The notes under the pieces were generated by a model, which was not told the DNA's origin, did not search any database, and worked only from the letters and a program-made list of their open reading frames with translations. A DNA stretch of 64,000 bases from Rhizobium sp. L1K21 (GTDB lineage Bacteria > Pseudomonadota > Alphaproteobacteria > Rhizobiales > Rhizobiaceae), in NCBI RefSeq assembly GCF_024055895.1, contig NZ_JAMXLE010000003.1, positions 1 through 64,000 of the forward strand. Reading direction: 5' to 3'. Both the position numbers and the translations under genes were made by a program. This document shows positions 18,236 through 26,869 of this stretch, in pieces. Position 1 is the stretch's first letter; each line of letters opens with the position of its first letter.

Positions 18236-18795
18236 GCAAGCATCTCCAGACCTTCGGAAAGATCAACGACCTTGCCCATGTAGCGTTCAATGTCTTCCAG
18301 CGAAGCTTCAGCCAAATGTGGTCGGTTGGAATTGGTCGCCGCGCGCACCAACACTGGCTCGAAGCCATTGGCAAAAGCGTCCTGTGCGGTGGCGCGAATA
18401 CACACATTCGTCTTCACACCGGCAATGATGACGCGCTCTACTCTTTGTTCGGTCAGGAAAAGTGCAAGATCGGTTGCAAAGAATGCAGAAAAACGTCGCT
18501 TGAGGATCAATGTCTCGTTCGGTCCTTCGGGCCGGAAATCCTCGAAAAATTCTGCATCATCTGCGCCATCTATGTGATGAAGCGGTAGCTTTCTCCATTC
18601 GAAGTCATGAAACTCCGGACGGTGCCGTTCCACCGCGTGAACGGTGATGTTGCCGCCTTTTGCTGCCTGCTGCCGCAATGCCCGCATGGGCTCAAGGACG
18701 CTTTCGACCCCTTGGTAATAATTGGGGAACTTTGGATCGAAGAAAGACCGGATCACATCGACAAGGATCAAGGCTGTTTTCGGATTGTCGCTCAT
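18232..18795 (-). CDS. Isochorismatase-like cysteine hydrolase (nicotinamidase-type fold)
   Basis: A 187-residue cysteine hydrolase with the complete D-K-C triad: D13 in ALILVDVIRSFFD, K99 in ETLILKRRFSAF, C132 in GVKTNVCIRAT. The family cleaves amides or carbamates (nicotinamide, ureidoacrylate, N-carbamoyl compounds) or the vinyl ether of isochorismate. In a nucleoside operon an amidase acting on a released base fits better than isochorismatase. Nicotinamide from nicotinamide riboside, or an opened pyrimidine or purine ring, are possible substrates; this is inference. It is unrelated to the siderophore EntB near 56 kb, which has an added carrier domain. It overlaps neighbours by 4 bp. Confidence 0.85.
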   Translation of the reverse strand: MSDNPKTALILVDVIRSFFDPKFPNYYQGVESVLEPMRALRQQAAKGGNITVHAVERHRPEFHDFEWRKLPLHHIDGADDAEFFEDFRPEGPNETLILKRRFSAFFATDLALFLTEQRVERVIIAGVKTNVCIRATAQDAFANGFEPVLVRAATNSNRPHLAEASLEDIERYMGKVVDLSEGLEMLA

Positions 18796-19688
18796 GAGCG
18801 GACTCCTCGGTTTTTACGGGCAGCAAGTGAAATGACCGTCAGGACGACAATGACCATGGCATAAGGCAGCGTCTGCACCAGTTCGGCGGGCACACCGCGG
18901 CCTTGAAGGCGGATTTGGAGAGCATCGAAGAAACCGAAAAGCAGCGCACCGACGGATGTCAAACCGGGACGGCCTGCTCCAAAATAGAAGGCGGCCAAGG
19001 CAATGAAGCCTCGCCCCGCGGTGATGCCTTCGCTGAAAATTCCAACGACGCCGATCGACAGATAAGCCCCAGCAAGCCCGGACATGAAACCGGCAAATAC
19101 CGAGGACGCATCACGGATTGTAAGCGGATTAAGGCCAAGCGCCTGCGTGGCTGCTGGGGCGGCCCCCGCTGCACGCAACCTCAGCCCTGGCCTCGTTCTG
19201 GCAAGAAACAAGGCTGTCAGCGGCACCATGATCCAGGCAAACCACGTCAGAACATCATGACCGGAGAAGACTGCACCTATGACGGGAATGTCCGCAATGA
19301 AGGCAATATCAATACGAGGCAACCTGGAAATGTCAGGCAGATTCAATGTACCCGAAGTGTCATAGGCCGTTTTCAGGAAAAAGCGCACCAGGCCTGCGAC
19401 GAGAATGTTGAACCCGAGACCGACGATAATCTCCTTGGCTTCGAGCCGTGTGATCGTCAACGTCATCAGAAGTGCGACAAGCCCTCCGGATAAGCCGGCT
19501 GCGGCGAGTGCAAGAGGCCAGCTTCCATTGTTCGATGCGACGATAAAGGCAACGAGCGCACCGGCGAGCATCATGGAATCGAGTCCGATATTGACGATCC
19601 CACCTATCCTGTTGATCAGACCGCCCATCGCTGCCAGCAGAACTGGCGTTGTCATCACAAGAGCAGCATGGATAACATTGTCGATCAT
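18792..19688 (-). CDS. Nucleoside-type ABC permease, second subunit
   Basis: A 298-residue inner-membrane permease of the branched-chain amino acid/ribose superfamily, in the subgroup that works with BMP-family lipoproteins (YufQ/NupQ-like). It has about eight hydrophobic segments from residue 8 onward. The family stretch GLINRIGGIVNIGLDSMML near the N-terminus and RAAGAAPAATQALGLNP in the cytoplasmic loop are diagnostic. It overlaps the upstream permease by ATGA at 19685-19688 and the downstream hydrolase by 4 bp. With its partner it forms the channel for a purine or pyrimidine nucleoside, or a related compound. Confidence 0.9.
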   Translation of the reverse strand: MIDNVIHAALVMTTPVLLAAMGGLINRIGGIVNIGLDSMMLAGALVAFIVASNNGSWPLALAAAGLSGGLVALLMTLTITRLEAKEIIVGLGFNILVAGLVRFFLKTAYDTSGTLNLPDISRLPRIDIAFIADIPVIGAVFSGHDVLTWFAWIMVPLTALFLARTRPGLRLRAAGAAPAATQALGLNPLTIRDASSVFAGFMSGLAGAYLSIGVVGIFSEGITAGRGFIALAAFYFGAGRPGLTSVGALLFGFFDALQIRLQGRGVPAELVQTLPYAMVIVVLTVISLAARKNRGVRS

Positions 19689-20749
19689 GTGCGTCTCACC
19701 TTCCAGATATTGCTGAAGCGAACGACTGCGAAAATCATGATCAAGCCCTGGAGAATATTGACGATCTCAATCGGCACGTCGCTGAAGAGCTGGATCGTCG
19801 CGCCGGACGTCGAAAGCGCGCCAAACAACAAAGCGGCAAGCAGAATGCCCCAGGCGTTTCCGCGCCCGAGCAGCGCGACCGCGATGCCGACGAAGCCATA
19901 GCCCGGCGAAAATCCAGAAACGTACCGGAACACGTTGCCGAGCGCATGAACGCCCCCGGCAAGGCCACCAATTGCACCCGAAAGCAGCATCATGCGGAAA
20001 AGGAGACCAGGCACATTCATTCCCGACGCACTGGCAAAACGTGCATTCAGCCCGGCAATGCGGGTTTCGTAGCCAAGTGCGGTCCAGCGGTCCCAGAGCC
20101 AGTAGAGCACAACCAAACCCAGCGCGATAACAAAGCCGGCATTGAGTGAACTGCCGCGCATAAGCTTGGGCAGTCGTGCCGCGTCTGCAACAATGGGGGT
20201 TGCAGAATTGGCGGAGCCGGGCGCAAGCAGTGGGCCGTTGACCAGCCAGGCTGTCAGGCTGACCGCGATGAAGTTCAACATCAACGTTGTCACGACCTCG
20301 TCGACATTGAGCCTTGATTTGAGCAGCGCAGGCACCAGCATCCAAAGCGCACCCGCGATGACTGCGGCAAGAACGGCGGCCGGCAGAAGAACTGGGCCGG
20401 AAAGCGACACGAAAGTGAAACCTACAAAGGCGGCTGCCAGACCTCCCACATTGACGCAGCCCTCGACGCCGACATTGAATGCTCCTGCTCGGAATGCCAG
20501 TGCCGTCGCAATGCCGGTAAAAATAAGAGGAGTGGAGGCGGCAAATGTTGCCGCCACCCGCTTGGCAGAACCAAAGGATTCAGCGACCAGGAGCCTGTAA
20601 ACCTCAAACGGATCATGTCCGGCTACAGCCAGTATGACCGCTCCCAATAGAAGAGCCAACACCAGCGGTGCGAGCGTTTTCACGACGCTTGAGAGCCAGG
20701 TGCCGCCGGAGCGCATGCGGCCGATGGAGGCGGATAAAATTGTGATCAT
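19685..20749 (-). CDS. Nucleoside-type ABC permease, first subunit
   Basis: A 354-residue inner-membrane permease (YufP/NupP-like) with about ten hydrophobic segments. FRAGAFNVGVEGCVNVGGLA and the loop ALGYETRIAGLNARFASASG are characteristic of the BMP-linked group. The start at 20749 gives an ATGA overlap with the ATPase stop at 20746; the longer open frame extends back into the ATPase gene and is not used. It acts with the neighbouring permease, duplicated ATPase and BMP binding protein. Confidence 0.9.
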   Translation of the reverse strand: MITILSASIGRMRSGGTWLSSVVKTLAPLVLALLLGAVILAVAGHDPFEVYRLLVAESFGSAKRVAATFAASTPLIFTGIATALAFRAGAFNVGVEGCVNVGGLAAAFVGFTFVSLSGPVLLPAAVLAAVIAGALWMLVPALLKSRLNVDEVVTTLMLNFIAVSLTAWLVNGPLLAPGSANSATPIVADAARLPKLMRGSSLNAGFVIALGLVVLYWLWDRWTALGYETRIAGLNARFASASGMNVPGLLFRMMLLSGAIGGLAGGVHALGNVFRYVSGFSPGYGFVGIAVALLGRGNAWGILLAALLFGALSTSGATIQLFSDVPIEIVNILQGLIMIFAVVRFSNIWKVRRT

Positions 20750-22281
20750 CGAACGCCTCCCAGCATGAGGCCGCCGATCTTCTCGACGTCGCTGCCGCGG
20801 GCCAGCTCGCCGCAAATTTCGCCATTGTAGATCACAAGAATTCGATCGGCGAGCGTAATGATTTCGTCAAGTTCCTCGGAAATGAGCAGAACTGCGCCGC
20901 CGCGGTCCCTGTATTCCAACAGACATTTATGGATGAAGGCAATGCCGTGTATGTCAACGCCGCGGGTCGGCTGGCAGGCAATGAGGCAGGCGGGATCACC
21001 GTCGAGTTCACGCGCAATCGCGACCCTCTGCTGGTTGCCTCCCGAAAGCCTGCCCACAGGGAGGCTCGATGCGGCGCGCTTGACGGAATAACTGTCCAGC
21101 AACGCATCGACATGATGCCTGATGCGCCCGAGTTTGAGAAAGCCGGCCGACAGGAACTCTTTGCGCCGATGATGTCCAGCTATGGCGTTTTCCACAATCG
21201 AAGCCGTCAGGCAAAGCCCTTCAGCCGCACGATCGGGACTGAGATAGGCAAGGCCCGCCGCCCGCCGCGCGGCAATGCCCTCTCTCGTAACATCGACGCT
21301 GCAAAGCTCTACCCGACCTTTACGCAAACGCGACAGGCCCGTGAGTGCAGACGTCAACTCCTCTTGGCCATTACCCGCGACGCCGGCGATCGCGACGATC
21401 TCGCCCTTTGCCACGCTCAGCGATATGCCTTTCAATCGTTCGACTTGATCGGCATCCACCACGGATATCTTTTCTGCTTTGAGAACGGTTTCTCCAACCT
21501 CGCTCTTGTGCGCGACGATATCGAGGAGTGTTTCGCCGATCATGAGTTCGGCAAGCTCTGCTTTCGAGGTTGCCGCGGCAGCCATGCTGCGGATGATGCG
21601 GCCTGAACGCATGACTGTGATATCATCGCTCACCGCCATGACCTCATCCAGCTTGTGGCTGATGAAAAGGATTGTACGGCCTTCGTCGCGCAGCCGCTTC
21701 AACAGGGCCATCAGGTCGCGTATCTGGGCGGGTGCGAGCACGGCTGTCGGTTCATCGAGGATCAGTACGTCCGCTCCGCGATGGAGCAGGCGCAGAATTT
21801 CCAGGATTTGGCGGACGTGAACCGGTGCGTCGTCAACACGCATCGACCAGTCGAGGTGAACACCCGTCTCTTTTTCCAGCTTGCGGGCGGCTTGCATTGC
21901 TGCTGCCTTGTCCACAACGCCAAACGCCTTTACCGGTTCGTGTGCAAGCACCAAGTTTTCCAACAACGTAAGACCCGGAACCAGCATGAATTCCTGGTGA
22001 ACCATTCCAATACCAAGCCCGAAGGCGGCATCTGCACCCGAAAGCGTAACCGGCTGGTCGTTGACGATGACCGTTCCGCTATCCGGTCGGTCCATACCCT
22101 GAAGAATGCGCATCAACGTCGATTTGCCGGCACCATTGCCGCCAACAATAGCGTGAATGGTGCCGGCGAAGGCCGAAAAATCCACGCTATCGTTCGCTGT
22201 CAACGCGCCGAAACGGCGCGTCACACCGCGTGCGCCGATCCGCACGCGATCTTCCTTGTCTAACCTGTCCAAAGTGTTCAC
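20746..22281 (-). CDS. Duplicated ATP-binding subunit of nucleoside ABC importer
   Basis: A 511-residue protein with two nucleotide-binding domains, YufO/NupO-like. Domain 1 is complete, with Walker A GGNGAGKST (near 48-56), MVHQEFMLVPGLTLLEN and LILDEPTAVL. Domain 2 is atypical as usual in this family: its P-loop is GVAGNGQEEL, without the GKS lysine, and Walker B reads LIACQPTRGVDIHG in place of DEPT. One catalytic and one degenerate site is therefore expected. The signature LSGGNQQR is intact in domain 2. The gene starts 12 bp after the binding-protein gene. Confidence 0.9.
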   Translation of the reverse strand: MNTLDRLDKEDRVRIGARGVTRRFGALTANDSVDFSAFAGTIHAIVGGNGAGKSTLMRILQGMDRPDSGTVIVNDQPVTLSGADAAFGLGIGMVHQEFMLVPGLTLLENLVLAHEPVKAFGVVDKAAAMQAARKLEKETGVHLDWSMRVDDAPVHVRQILEILRLLHRGADVLILDEPTAVLAPAQIRDLMALLKRLRDEGRTILFISHKLDEVMAVSDDITVMRSGRIIRSMAAAATSKAELAELMIGETLLDIVAHKSEVGETVLKAEKISVVDADQVERLKGISLSVAKGEIVAIAGVAGNGQEELTSALTGLSRLRKGRVELCSVDVTREGIAARRAAGLAYLSPDRAAEGLCLTASIVENAIAGHHRRKEFLSAGFLKLGRIRHHVDALLDSYSVKRAASSLPVGRLSGGNQQRVAIARELDGDPACLIACQPTRGVDIHGIAFIHKCLLEYRDRGGAVLLISEELDEIITLADRILVIYNGEICGELARGSDVEKIGGLMLGGVR

Positions 22282-22293
22282 GTCGTTTCAGGT

Positions 22294-23331
22294 TTACTTG
22301 AGATAGTCCGGGTAGCCCTGGTCCACCACGTTCCACACCTTGGTCTTGCCGGAGATGATGTCGGCCTTCGCCTGCTCGACTTTTTCCAGATAGGATGCAG
22401 GAATGAGGTCCTTGGTGTATGTCATCGGCGAGAGGCCGACGCCGTCATCCTTGAGACCGAAGGCAAGCGTCTTGCCGCCGAGCTGATCACCCTTGGCATA
22501 GTCCTTGACTACATTTTCCACCGCAACGTCCGTACGTTTGATCATCGAGGTCAATACATTGCCAGGTGCCACCCCGTCTTGATCGCCGTCCACGCCGATC
22601 GCATAGTGGCCCGTTTCCTTGGCGGCCTGTATCACGCCGGCTCCAGTGCCGCCTGCGACCTGATAGATGATGTCGGCACCTTCTTCGTACATGGCCTTCG
22701 CCATCTGCGCACCCAGGGCCGGATCTCCGAAGTTGTTGGAATAGGCAACTTTGACTTCAATATCGGGATTGATCGATTTGGCGCCCTCAATATAGCCCGC
22801 GATGAACTTGTCGATACCTGCCGACTTGGTTCCCCCGATAACGCCGATGATCGGCTTGTCGTTGATACCTTTGATCGAGGTATCGGTTGTCACCTGAGCG
22901 GCCAGCACACCTGCAAGGTAGGAACCTTCCTGCTCCTGGAAGAGCACGGAAACGATATTGTCTCCAGGCTGAACCTGATTGAGAATAGCAAATGTCGTGT
23001 CGGGATAATCTTTGGCAACCTCGACCATCGGCTCGCCATGCGAATATTCAAGATCAATGACGAGGCCAAAATCGGCGTCAGCGGCGCGGCGCAAAATATC
23101 TGTCGCCTGCGCAACCACATCCTTCGATTCCACTGGCTTGCCATCGATACCGGATTCTTTGAGCCCACGTTTGAAACCTTCGTATGCAAGGTCATTATAA
23201 GACTGGTCGCCCAATCCGCCCTGGGCAATGACCAGGGCTGCCGGTTTCACATCAGCCGCGCCCGCTGTCGCTGCCCCAAGGGCCGAGGCGAGGACCGTTG
23301 TGGCCATCAGAGTCATGCTTGTGATTTTCAT
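22294..23331 (-). CDS. BMP-family nucleoside-binding protein
   Basis: A 345-residue periplasmic binding protein of the BMP/Med family (PnrA, NupN). The signal peptide spans about residues 1-25, ending ATAGAADVK without an obvious lipobox. Mature motifs include IAQGGLGDQSYNDLAYEG, the basic-membrane-protein signature. The hinge stretch IIGVIGGTKSAGIDKFIAGY and YQVAGGTGAGVIQAAKE, with GVDGDQDG, are in the ligand cleft. The start at 23331 has AGGAGT six bases upstream; the longer open frame runs into the regulator gene. It likely binds a nucleoside. The first 80 bp are overlapped by the 3' end of the upstream regulator gene in another frame. Confidence 0.9.
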   Translation of the reverse strand: MKITSMTLMATTVLASALGAATAGAADVKPAALVIAQGGLGDQSYNDLAYEGFKRGLKESGIDGKPVESKDVVAQATDILRRAADADFGLVIDLEYSHGEPMVEVAKDYPDTTFAILNQVQPGDNIVSVLFQEQEGSYLAGVLAAQVTTDTSIKGINDKPIIGVIGGTKSAGIDKFIAGYIEGAKSINPDIEVKVAYSNNFGDPALGAQMAKAMYEEGADIIYQVAGGTGAGVIQAAKETGHYAIGVDGDQDGVAPGNVLTSMIKRTDVAVENVVKDYAKGDQLGGKTLAFGLKDDGVGLSPMTYTKDLIPASYLEKVEQAKADIISGKTKVWNVVDQGYPDYLK

Positions 23332-24091
23332 TTCCGTACTCCTTATTTGTTTTTTGGTTCCCCTGGTCCGGCTCCCGTGTGAGCCGAGCCTCGTAAGAGT
23401 AGTGGCGCGCGTCGTACGTTGCATCGACGGCATCAAGCGTCGTTCCATCCGCCGCAAACGACCGGCGGTTGACGGAAACAACGACAGAATTTTTCGAAAG
23501 ACCGAGAAGACTTGCCTCTTCTTGGCTCGCAAGGCGAGCGATCAGGCGTTCGTTGGCTGAAGTCACCTTCAGGTCATGGTCTTCGAAATGGCTGTAAAGC
23601 GAGAAATTTTCCGAACCGACGACAGCTTGCGTGAGGCCAATTCGCTCAGCGATCCTGGCCGAGATGATCGAATGATGACGTGCGACGGCGACGCCATCAA
23701 CAAACCTCAGACGATCGAGCAAAAGCAGCGGTTCGTCCTTGTCGTAGGGAAAGCCGGGCATCCACTCAATGGGCCGGAACTCGAGTACCTTGTGGGTGGC
23801 AGCGTGGCCAGCAGCCTGAACCGCTTCCGTAAAGGATAGCAGATAACCGGGCTGACGTCTCAACGGTGCTTCGGCAACGAACGTCCCGCTGCCCTGCCGA
23901 CGATAAATCAGCCCATCGTTGACCAACTGCTCCACCGCCTTTGCGACAGTGAAACGGCTGACCTTGAAACTCTTGGCCAGCGCCGGCTCGCTTGGCAGGC
24001 GCTCCCCCGAAGGCAGTTCTTCCACCATATCGCGGAGCCGCTCTGCGATCTGGCGGTAATAGGGCTCTCCAGTCTCAAGAAGCTTGGCCAT
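23252..24091 (-). CDS. GntR-family (HutC/UTRA) regulator of the nucleoside operon
   Basis: A 279-residue GntR regulator. An N-terminal winged helix (YYRQIAERLRDMVEELPSGE, then ALAKSFKVSRFTVAKAVEQL) is followed by a UTRA ligand-binding domain ending near residue 240 at DARHYSYEARLTRE. The last ~38 residues are a hydrophilic tail (begins PDQGNQKTNKEYGNENHKH) that is simply the binding-protein leader and start read in another frame. That gives an 80-bp same-strand overlap, which could couple translation, or show that an original stop was lost. ATG at 24091 has AAAGGT upstream. It heads the operon 24091-14352 and probably senses a pathway sugar phosphate or nucleoside. Confidence 0.85.
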   Translation of the reverse strand: MAKLLETGEPYYRQIAERLRDMVEELPSGERLPSEPALAKSFKVSRFTVAKAVEQLVNDGLIYRRQGSGTFVAEAPLRRQPGYLLSFTEAVQAAGHAATHKVLEFRPIEWMPGFPYDKDEPLLLLDRLRFVDGVAVARHHSIISARIAERIGLTQAVVGSENFSLYSHFEDHDLKVTSANERLIARLASQEEASLLGLSKNSVVVSVNRRSFAADGTTLDAVDATYDARHYSYEARLTREPDQGNQKTNKEYGNENHKHDSDGHNGPRLGPWGSDSGRG

Positions 24092-24107
24092 CAGGTTACC
24101 TTTAATT

Positions 24108-24125
24108 TGTCCAGTCAACTGTACA
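24108..24125. promoter_or_regulatory. Candidate GntR operator upstream of regulator start
   Basis: TGTCCAGTCAACTGTACA is an 18-bp imperfect palindrome (14 of 18 positions symmetric) located 17-34 bp upstream of the GntR regulator ATG. Its TGT...ACA ends and length match operators recognised by HutC/UTRA-type GntR proteins. The position just in front of the ribosome-binding site fits autorepression of the whole nucleoside operon. Confidence 0.5.
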
Positions 24126-24535
24126 TATTTCAAGCGAAACGACAAGTGGCATTTTTCCCCCTTCCGAAAATTTCTTATGCATTTGTTTTTTCATAGAAAT
24201 ATTATGACGCCGCCACTCAGAGTGGAAATCGCTTGAGCGCGAGCAATCAACAGTGGATCGTCAACTTGAGCTTTTCCACGCAGCGAAATGGACGGATCAA
24301 ACCACAATGCTGCGGCTCACCCCGCGCGTTCGGAGAGGCCGCACGCGTTCATTTCTTGGGCCATGATTGTTTCCCGTCCAGGCTTTCTCCATGGTCAAAA
24401 ATGCCACTTCTTGCGATCTGGCGTCAGCTGCCGTGGTCCCTCATAAGACATGCCGGCGGGCAGATAATCCCTGGCGGCAATCGGAAAAAAAGATCTGTCA
24501 CGACTTCCGGCATAACAAGAGCTTAAAACCGACAG
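24126..24535. other. Non-coding region between GntR operon and LysR gene
   Basis: About 410 bp without a convincing gene. It holds the upstream promoter region of the leftward nucleoside operon. A 13-bp perfect inverted repeat, AAGTGGCATTTTT (24144-24156) and AAAAATGCCACTT (24397-24409), bounds 266 bp. Short open frames here (for example 24233-24526) lack ribosome-binding sites and family features. The element could be a small miniature transposon, or a chance repeat; no target-site duplication was recognised. Confidence 0.4.
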
Positions 24536-25453
24536 CTAGGCGGTCATGCGCTGCCATTCCTCACTGCTGCGCTGAAGCTCCTGATGAAAATAGCCGTGGA
24601 GCTGGCGGGAGGCCTTGGTCAGTGGGCGCTGGGTGGAATGAATAAGTGCCAGTTCGACATCCAGCGTAGGTTCCACGATGGGATTAACCGTCACCCGATC
24701 ATTGCCGAGTTCCTTCAGGCAAATCCAGTAAGGCAGGATGGTTGACCACTCGGAAAGCGCCAGGAATTCGAGGCCGGTCGAAAGGCTGGCAATCGAAATG
24801 GTCCGTTCCACCTGAATTTCACCATTGCGAATGGCGGCATCGATCTTCGGGCGGAGACTGTGGGTGGCAAAAGGGACAGACAATTTCAACGGCCCGACAT
24901 CGTTGAGCCGAATGGGCTTCATTGGCGTCAGACCGCGGCGCGATCCCGAAATCAACGCCACCGGGTATTTTCCAATGGCGGTCGCCGTCAGACCGACCTG
25001 CGGTTTTGCAAACTGTCCGACATAAAAATCGAGCCCGCCGCCGGATACTTCTGCGACGAGCGCATCCGCCGTACCGCTCCCGATCTCCACCTCGACACCC
25101 GGATATTCGCGCACAAAACGTGCGAGGGCAGCAGGCAACACAGCCCTGGCGAGCCCGGGCGCAAAGCCGGCGGAAACCGAACCGCTCAATCCGGAGGCAA
25201 AGTCCTCAATCTCCATCTCCGCCTCAGAAACGGCTTTGAGAACAACCAGACAACGGTTGTAAAAGCGCCACCCGGCGGGCGTGGGATTGACGCCACGGCG
25301 CGTGCGCTCGAAGAGGCTGGTCCGCAGCCGCGCCTCCAGTGCGCTCATCTGCTGACTGACACCCGAGGCCGTGCAGTTCAACCGGTCCGCAGCCGCGCTC
25401 AACGAGCCTTCCTCACATGCCGCCACGAAATAGCGAATTTGTCTCAGATCCAT
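24536..25453 (-). CDS. LysR-family transcriptional regulator
   Basis: A 305-residue LysR regulator. The N-terminal helix-turn-helix begins MDLRQIRYFVAACEEGSLSA and continues AADRLNCTASGVSQQMSALE. The effector domain has the family FAPGLARAVLPAALARFVRE strand-helix. It is divergent from the CoA-transferase/ABC importer operon across a 180-bp gap and is its likely regulator. That gap has AT-rich dyads (for example around 25490-25530), but no single site stood out clearly enough to annotate. Confidence 0.87.
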   Translation of the reverse strand: MDLRQIRYFVAACEEGSLSAAADRLNCTASGVSQQMSALEARLRTSLFERTRRGVNPTPAGWRFYNRCLVVLKAVSEAEMEIEDFASGLSGSVSAGFAPGLARAVLPAALARFVREYPGVEVEIGSGTADALVAEVSGGGLDFYVGQFAKPQVGLTATAIGKYPVALISGSRRGLTPMKPIRLNDVGPLKLSVPFATHSLRPKIDAAIRNGEIQVERTISIASLSTGLEFLALSEWSTILPYWICLKELGNDRVTVNPIVEPTLDVELALIHSTQRPLTKASRQLHGYFHQELQRSSEEWQRMTA

Positions 25454-25633
25454 ATCGCTCCTCCAACAGATTTAAGAAAACTGTAACACAGACCTTAGGA
25501 AATATAACTACCGCTAATAGCTTTATCTCCTCTAGTGTTTGCAATTGCGGCTCTGGGAGGAGCCCCATCGGTTGCGTCTTGCACGCAAGTATCGGTGGAC
25601 GCGCCATCAGGCGCACAAAGACAGGAGACCCGC

Positions 25634-26812
25634 ATGCTACCACTCGAGGGGTTTCGAGTGCTCGATCTTACCCACGTGCTTGCCGGCCCGTGCGCCACGC
25701 ATCATCTCCGTTGCCTCGGTGCGGAGGTGATAAAGGTCGAGCGGCCGGGCAGTGGCGATCCGATGAGGGCGCTGGACATGCAGCCGGAAATGGACGGTTT
25801 GCCACCTGGATTCCGCGCTCTCAATGCGGGCAAGAAATCGGTTGTCGCCGATCTTGCGACCGATGCGGGACGGGACGCAATTCTGCAGCTTGCGGCAACT
25901 TGTGACATTTTGGTGGAAAACTTCAGGCCGGGCGTTGCCAAACGCCATGGGCTCGGCGTGGATGACATTACGGCGATCCGATCCGACATCATCTACTGCT
26001 CGATTTCCGGCTGGGGACAGCACGGCCCCAACAGTGGGCGTGGGGCCTACGACCATGTCATCCAGGCTGCCACCGGCATGATGGCACTGCAAGGCGGCGA
26101 CACAGACGATATGCCGGTCAAGGTCGGGTTTCCCGTGATCGACATTGCAACTGGCATGAGTGCCGCCGAGGCCATCATGGCAGCGATCATTCGCCGGCTG
26201 CGCGGCGACACTTCGCCGATCACGCTCGACGTTTCCATGATCGATTGCGCGCTGGCGCTGATGTCGGGTCCTGTGGCCAACACGATTGCCACCGGCAAGG
26301 CACCAGACCGCGTCGGCAATCGGGGCTTTGTTGGCAGCCCGGGTGCCGAAACCTTCGCAACGGCTGATGGGCACATATCTGTGGCCGCAAACACGATGGG
26401 GCAATTCAGAACGCTTTGCGCCAAGCTTGGCCGACCGCAATTGGCAGAGCCGCCCCACGTTCCTGGCGGACTCGGGGATGGCGCGTTCCTTGCCAATGCA
26501 GCGACAAGCGAATTGCGCAGCGAACTGGCTGCTGCCTTTGCGGTTATGAACGCCGAGACGCTGGAGCAGGCGCTGAACGAAAACGGCGTGCCGTCTTCAA
26601 AAGTACGTGATCTCGGCGAGTACCTGACCAAGTTCTATCCAAAGACTCCGGGTATCGGCATTGCAGGCGAGCCGGTGGCGCTCGGTCCTGCCTTCCGGTG
26701 GGGCGATATCGGAGCGCCTTCACTGGATGCGCCTCCGAAACTCGGCGCGGATACCAAGCTTCTGAATTCCGGCGCGGTATCAACACCGCCACGCCGGGCC
26801 GATGCGACGTAA
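25634..26812 (+). CDS. CaiB/BaiF-family CoA-transferase (family III)
   Basis: A 392-residue class III CoA-transferase, moving CoA between carboxylic acids. The N-terminal stretch GFRVLDLTHVLAGPCATHHL and EVIKVERPGSGDPMR bind CoA. The catalytic aspartate is D140 in GRGAYDHVIQAATG, and ILVENFRPGVAKRHGLG is conserved. The start at 25634 is backed by AGGAGA; the longer frame adds 33 non-conserved residues. It is the first gene of an operon with an oligopeptide-type ABC importer and an alpha/beta hydrolase, suggesting that the imported compound is a carboxylic acid, or yields one that is activated as a CoA ester. Confidence 0.88.
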   Translation: MLPLEGFRVLDLTHVLAGPCATHHLRCLGAEVIKVERPGSGDPMRALDMQPEMDGLPPGFRALNAGKKSVVADLATDAGRDAILQLAATCDILVENFRPGVAKRHGLGVDDITAIRSDIIYCSISGWGQHGPNSGRGAYDHVIQAATGMMALQGGDTDDMPVKVGFPVIDIATGMSAAEAIMAAIIRRLRGDTSPITLDVSMIDCALALMSGPVANTIATGKAPDRVGNRGFVGSPGAETFATADGHISVAANTMGQFRTLCAKLGRPQLAEPPHVPGGLGDGAFLANAATSELRSELAAAFAVMNAETLEQALNENGVPSSKVRDLGEYLTKFYPKTPGIGIAGEPVALGPAFRWGDIGAPSLDAPPKLGADTKLLNSGAVSTPPRRADAT

Positions 26813-26869
26813 TGGGCTAATTGTCGGGATAGCCAAACGAGTGCCCGACGCTCTAGAGGGAGGAATAAA

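Noticed and set aside
18232-18795. A second isochorismatase for siderophore synthesis
   Set aside because: Has the D-K-C hydrolase triad but no carrier domain, and is embedded in the nucleoside operon 35 kb from the DHB genes; a cysteine amidase is more likely.
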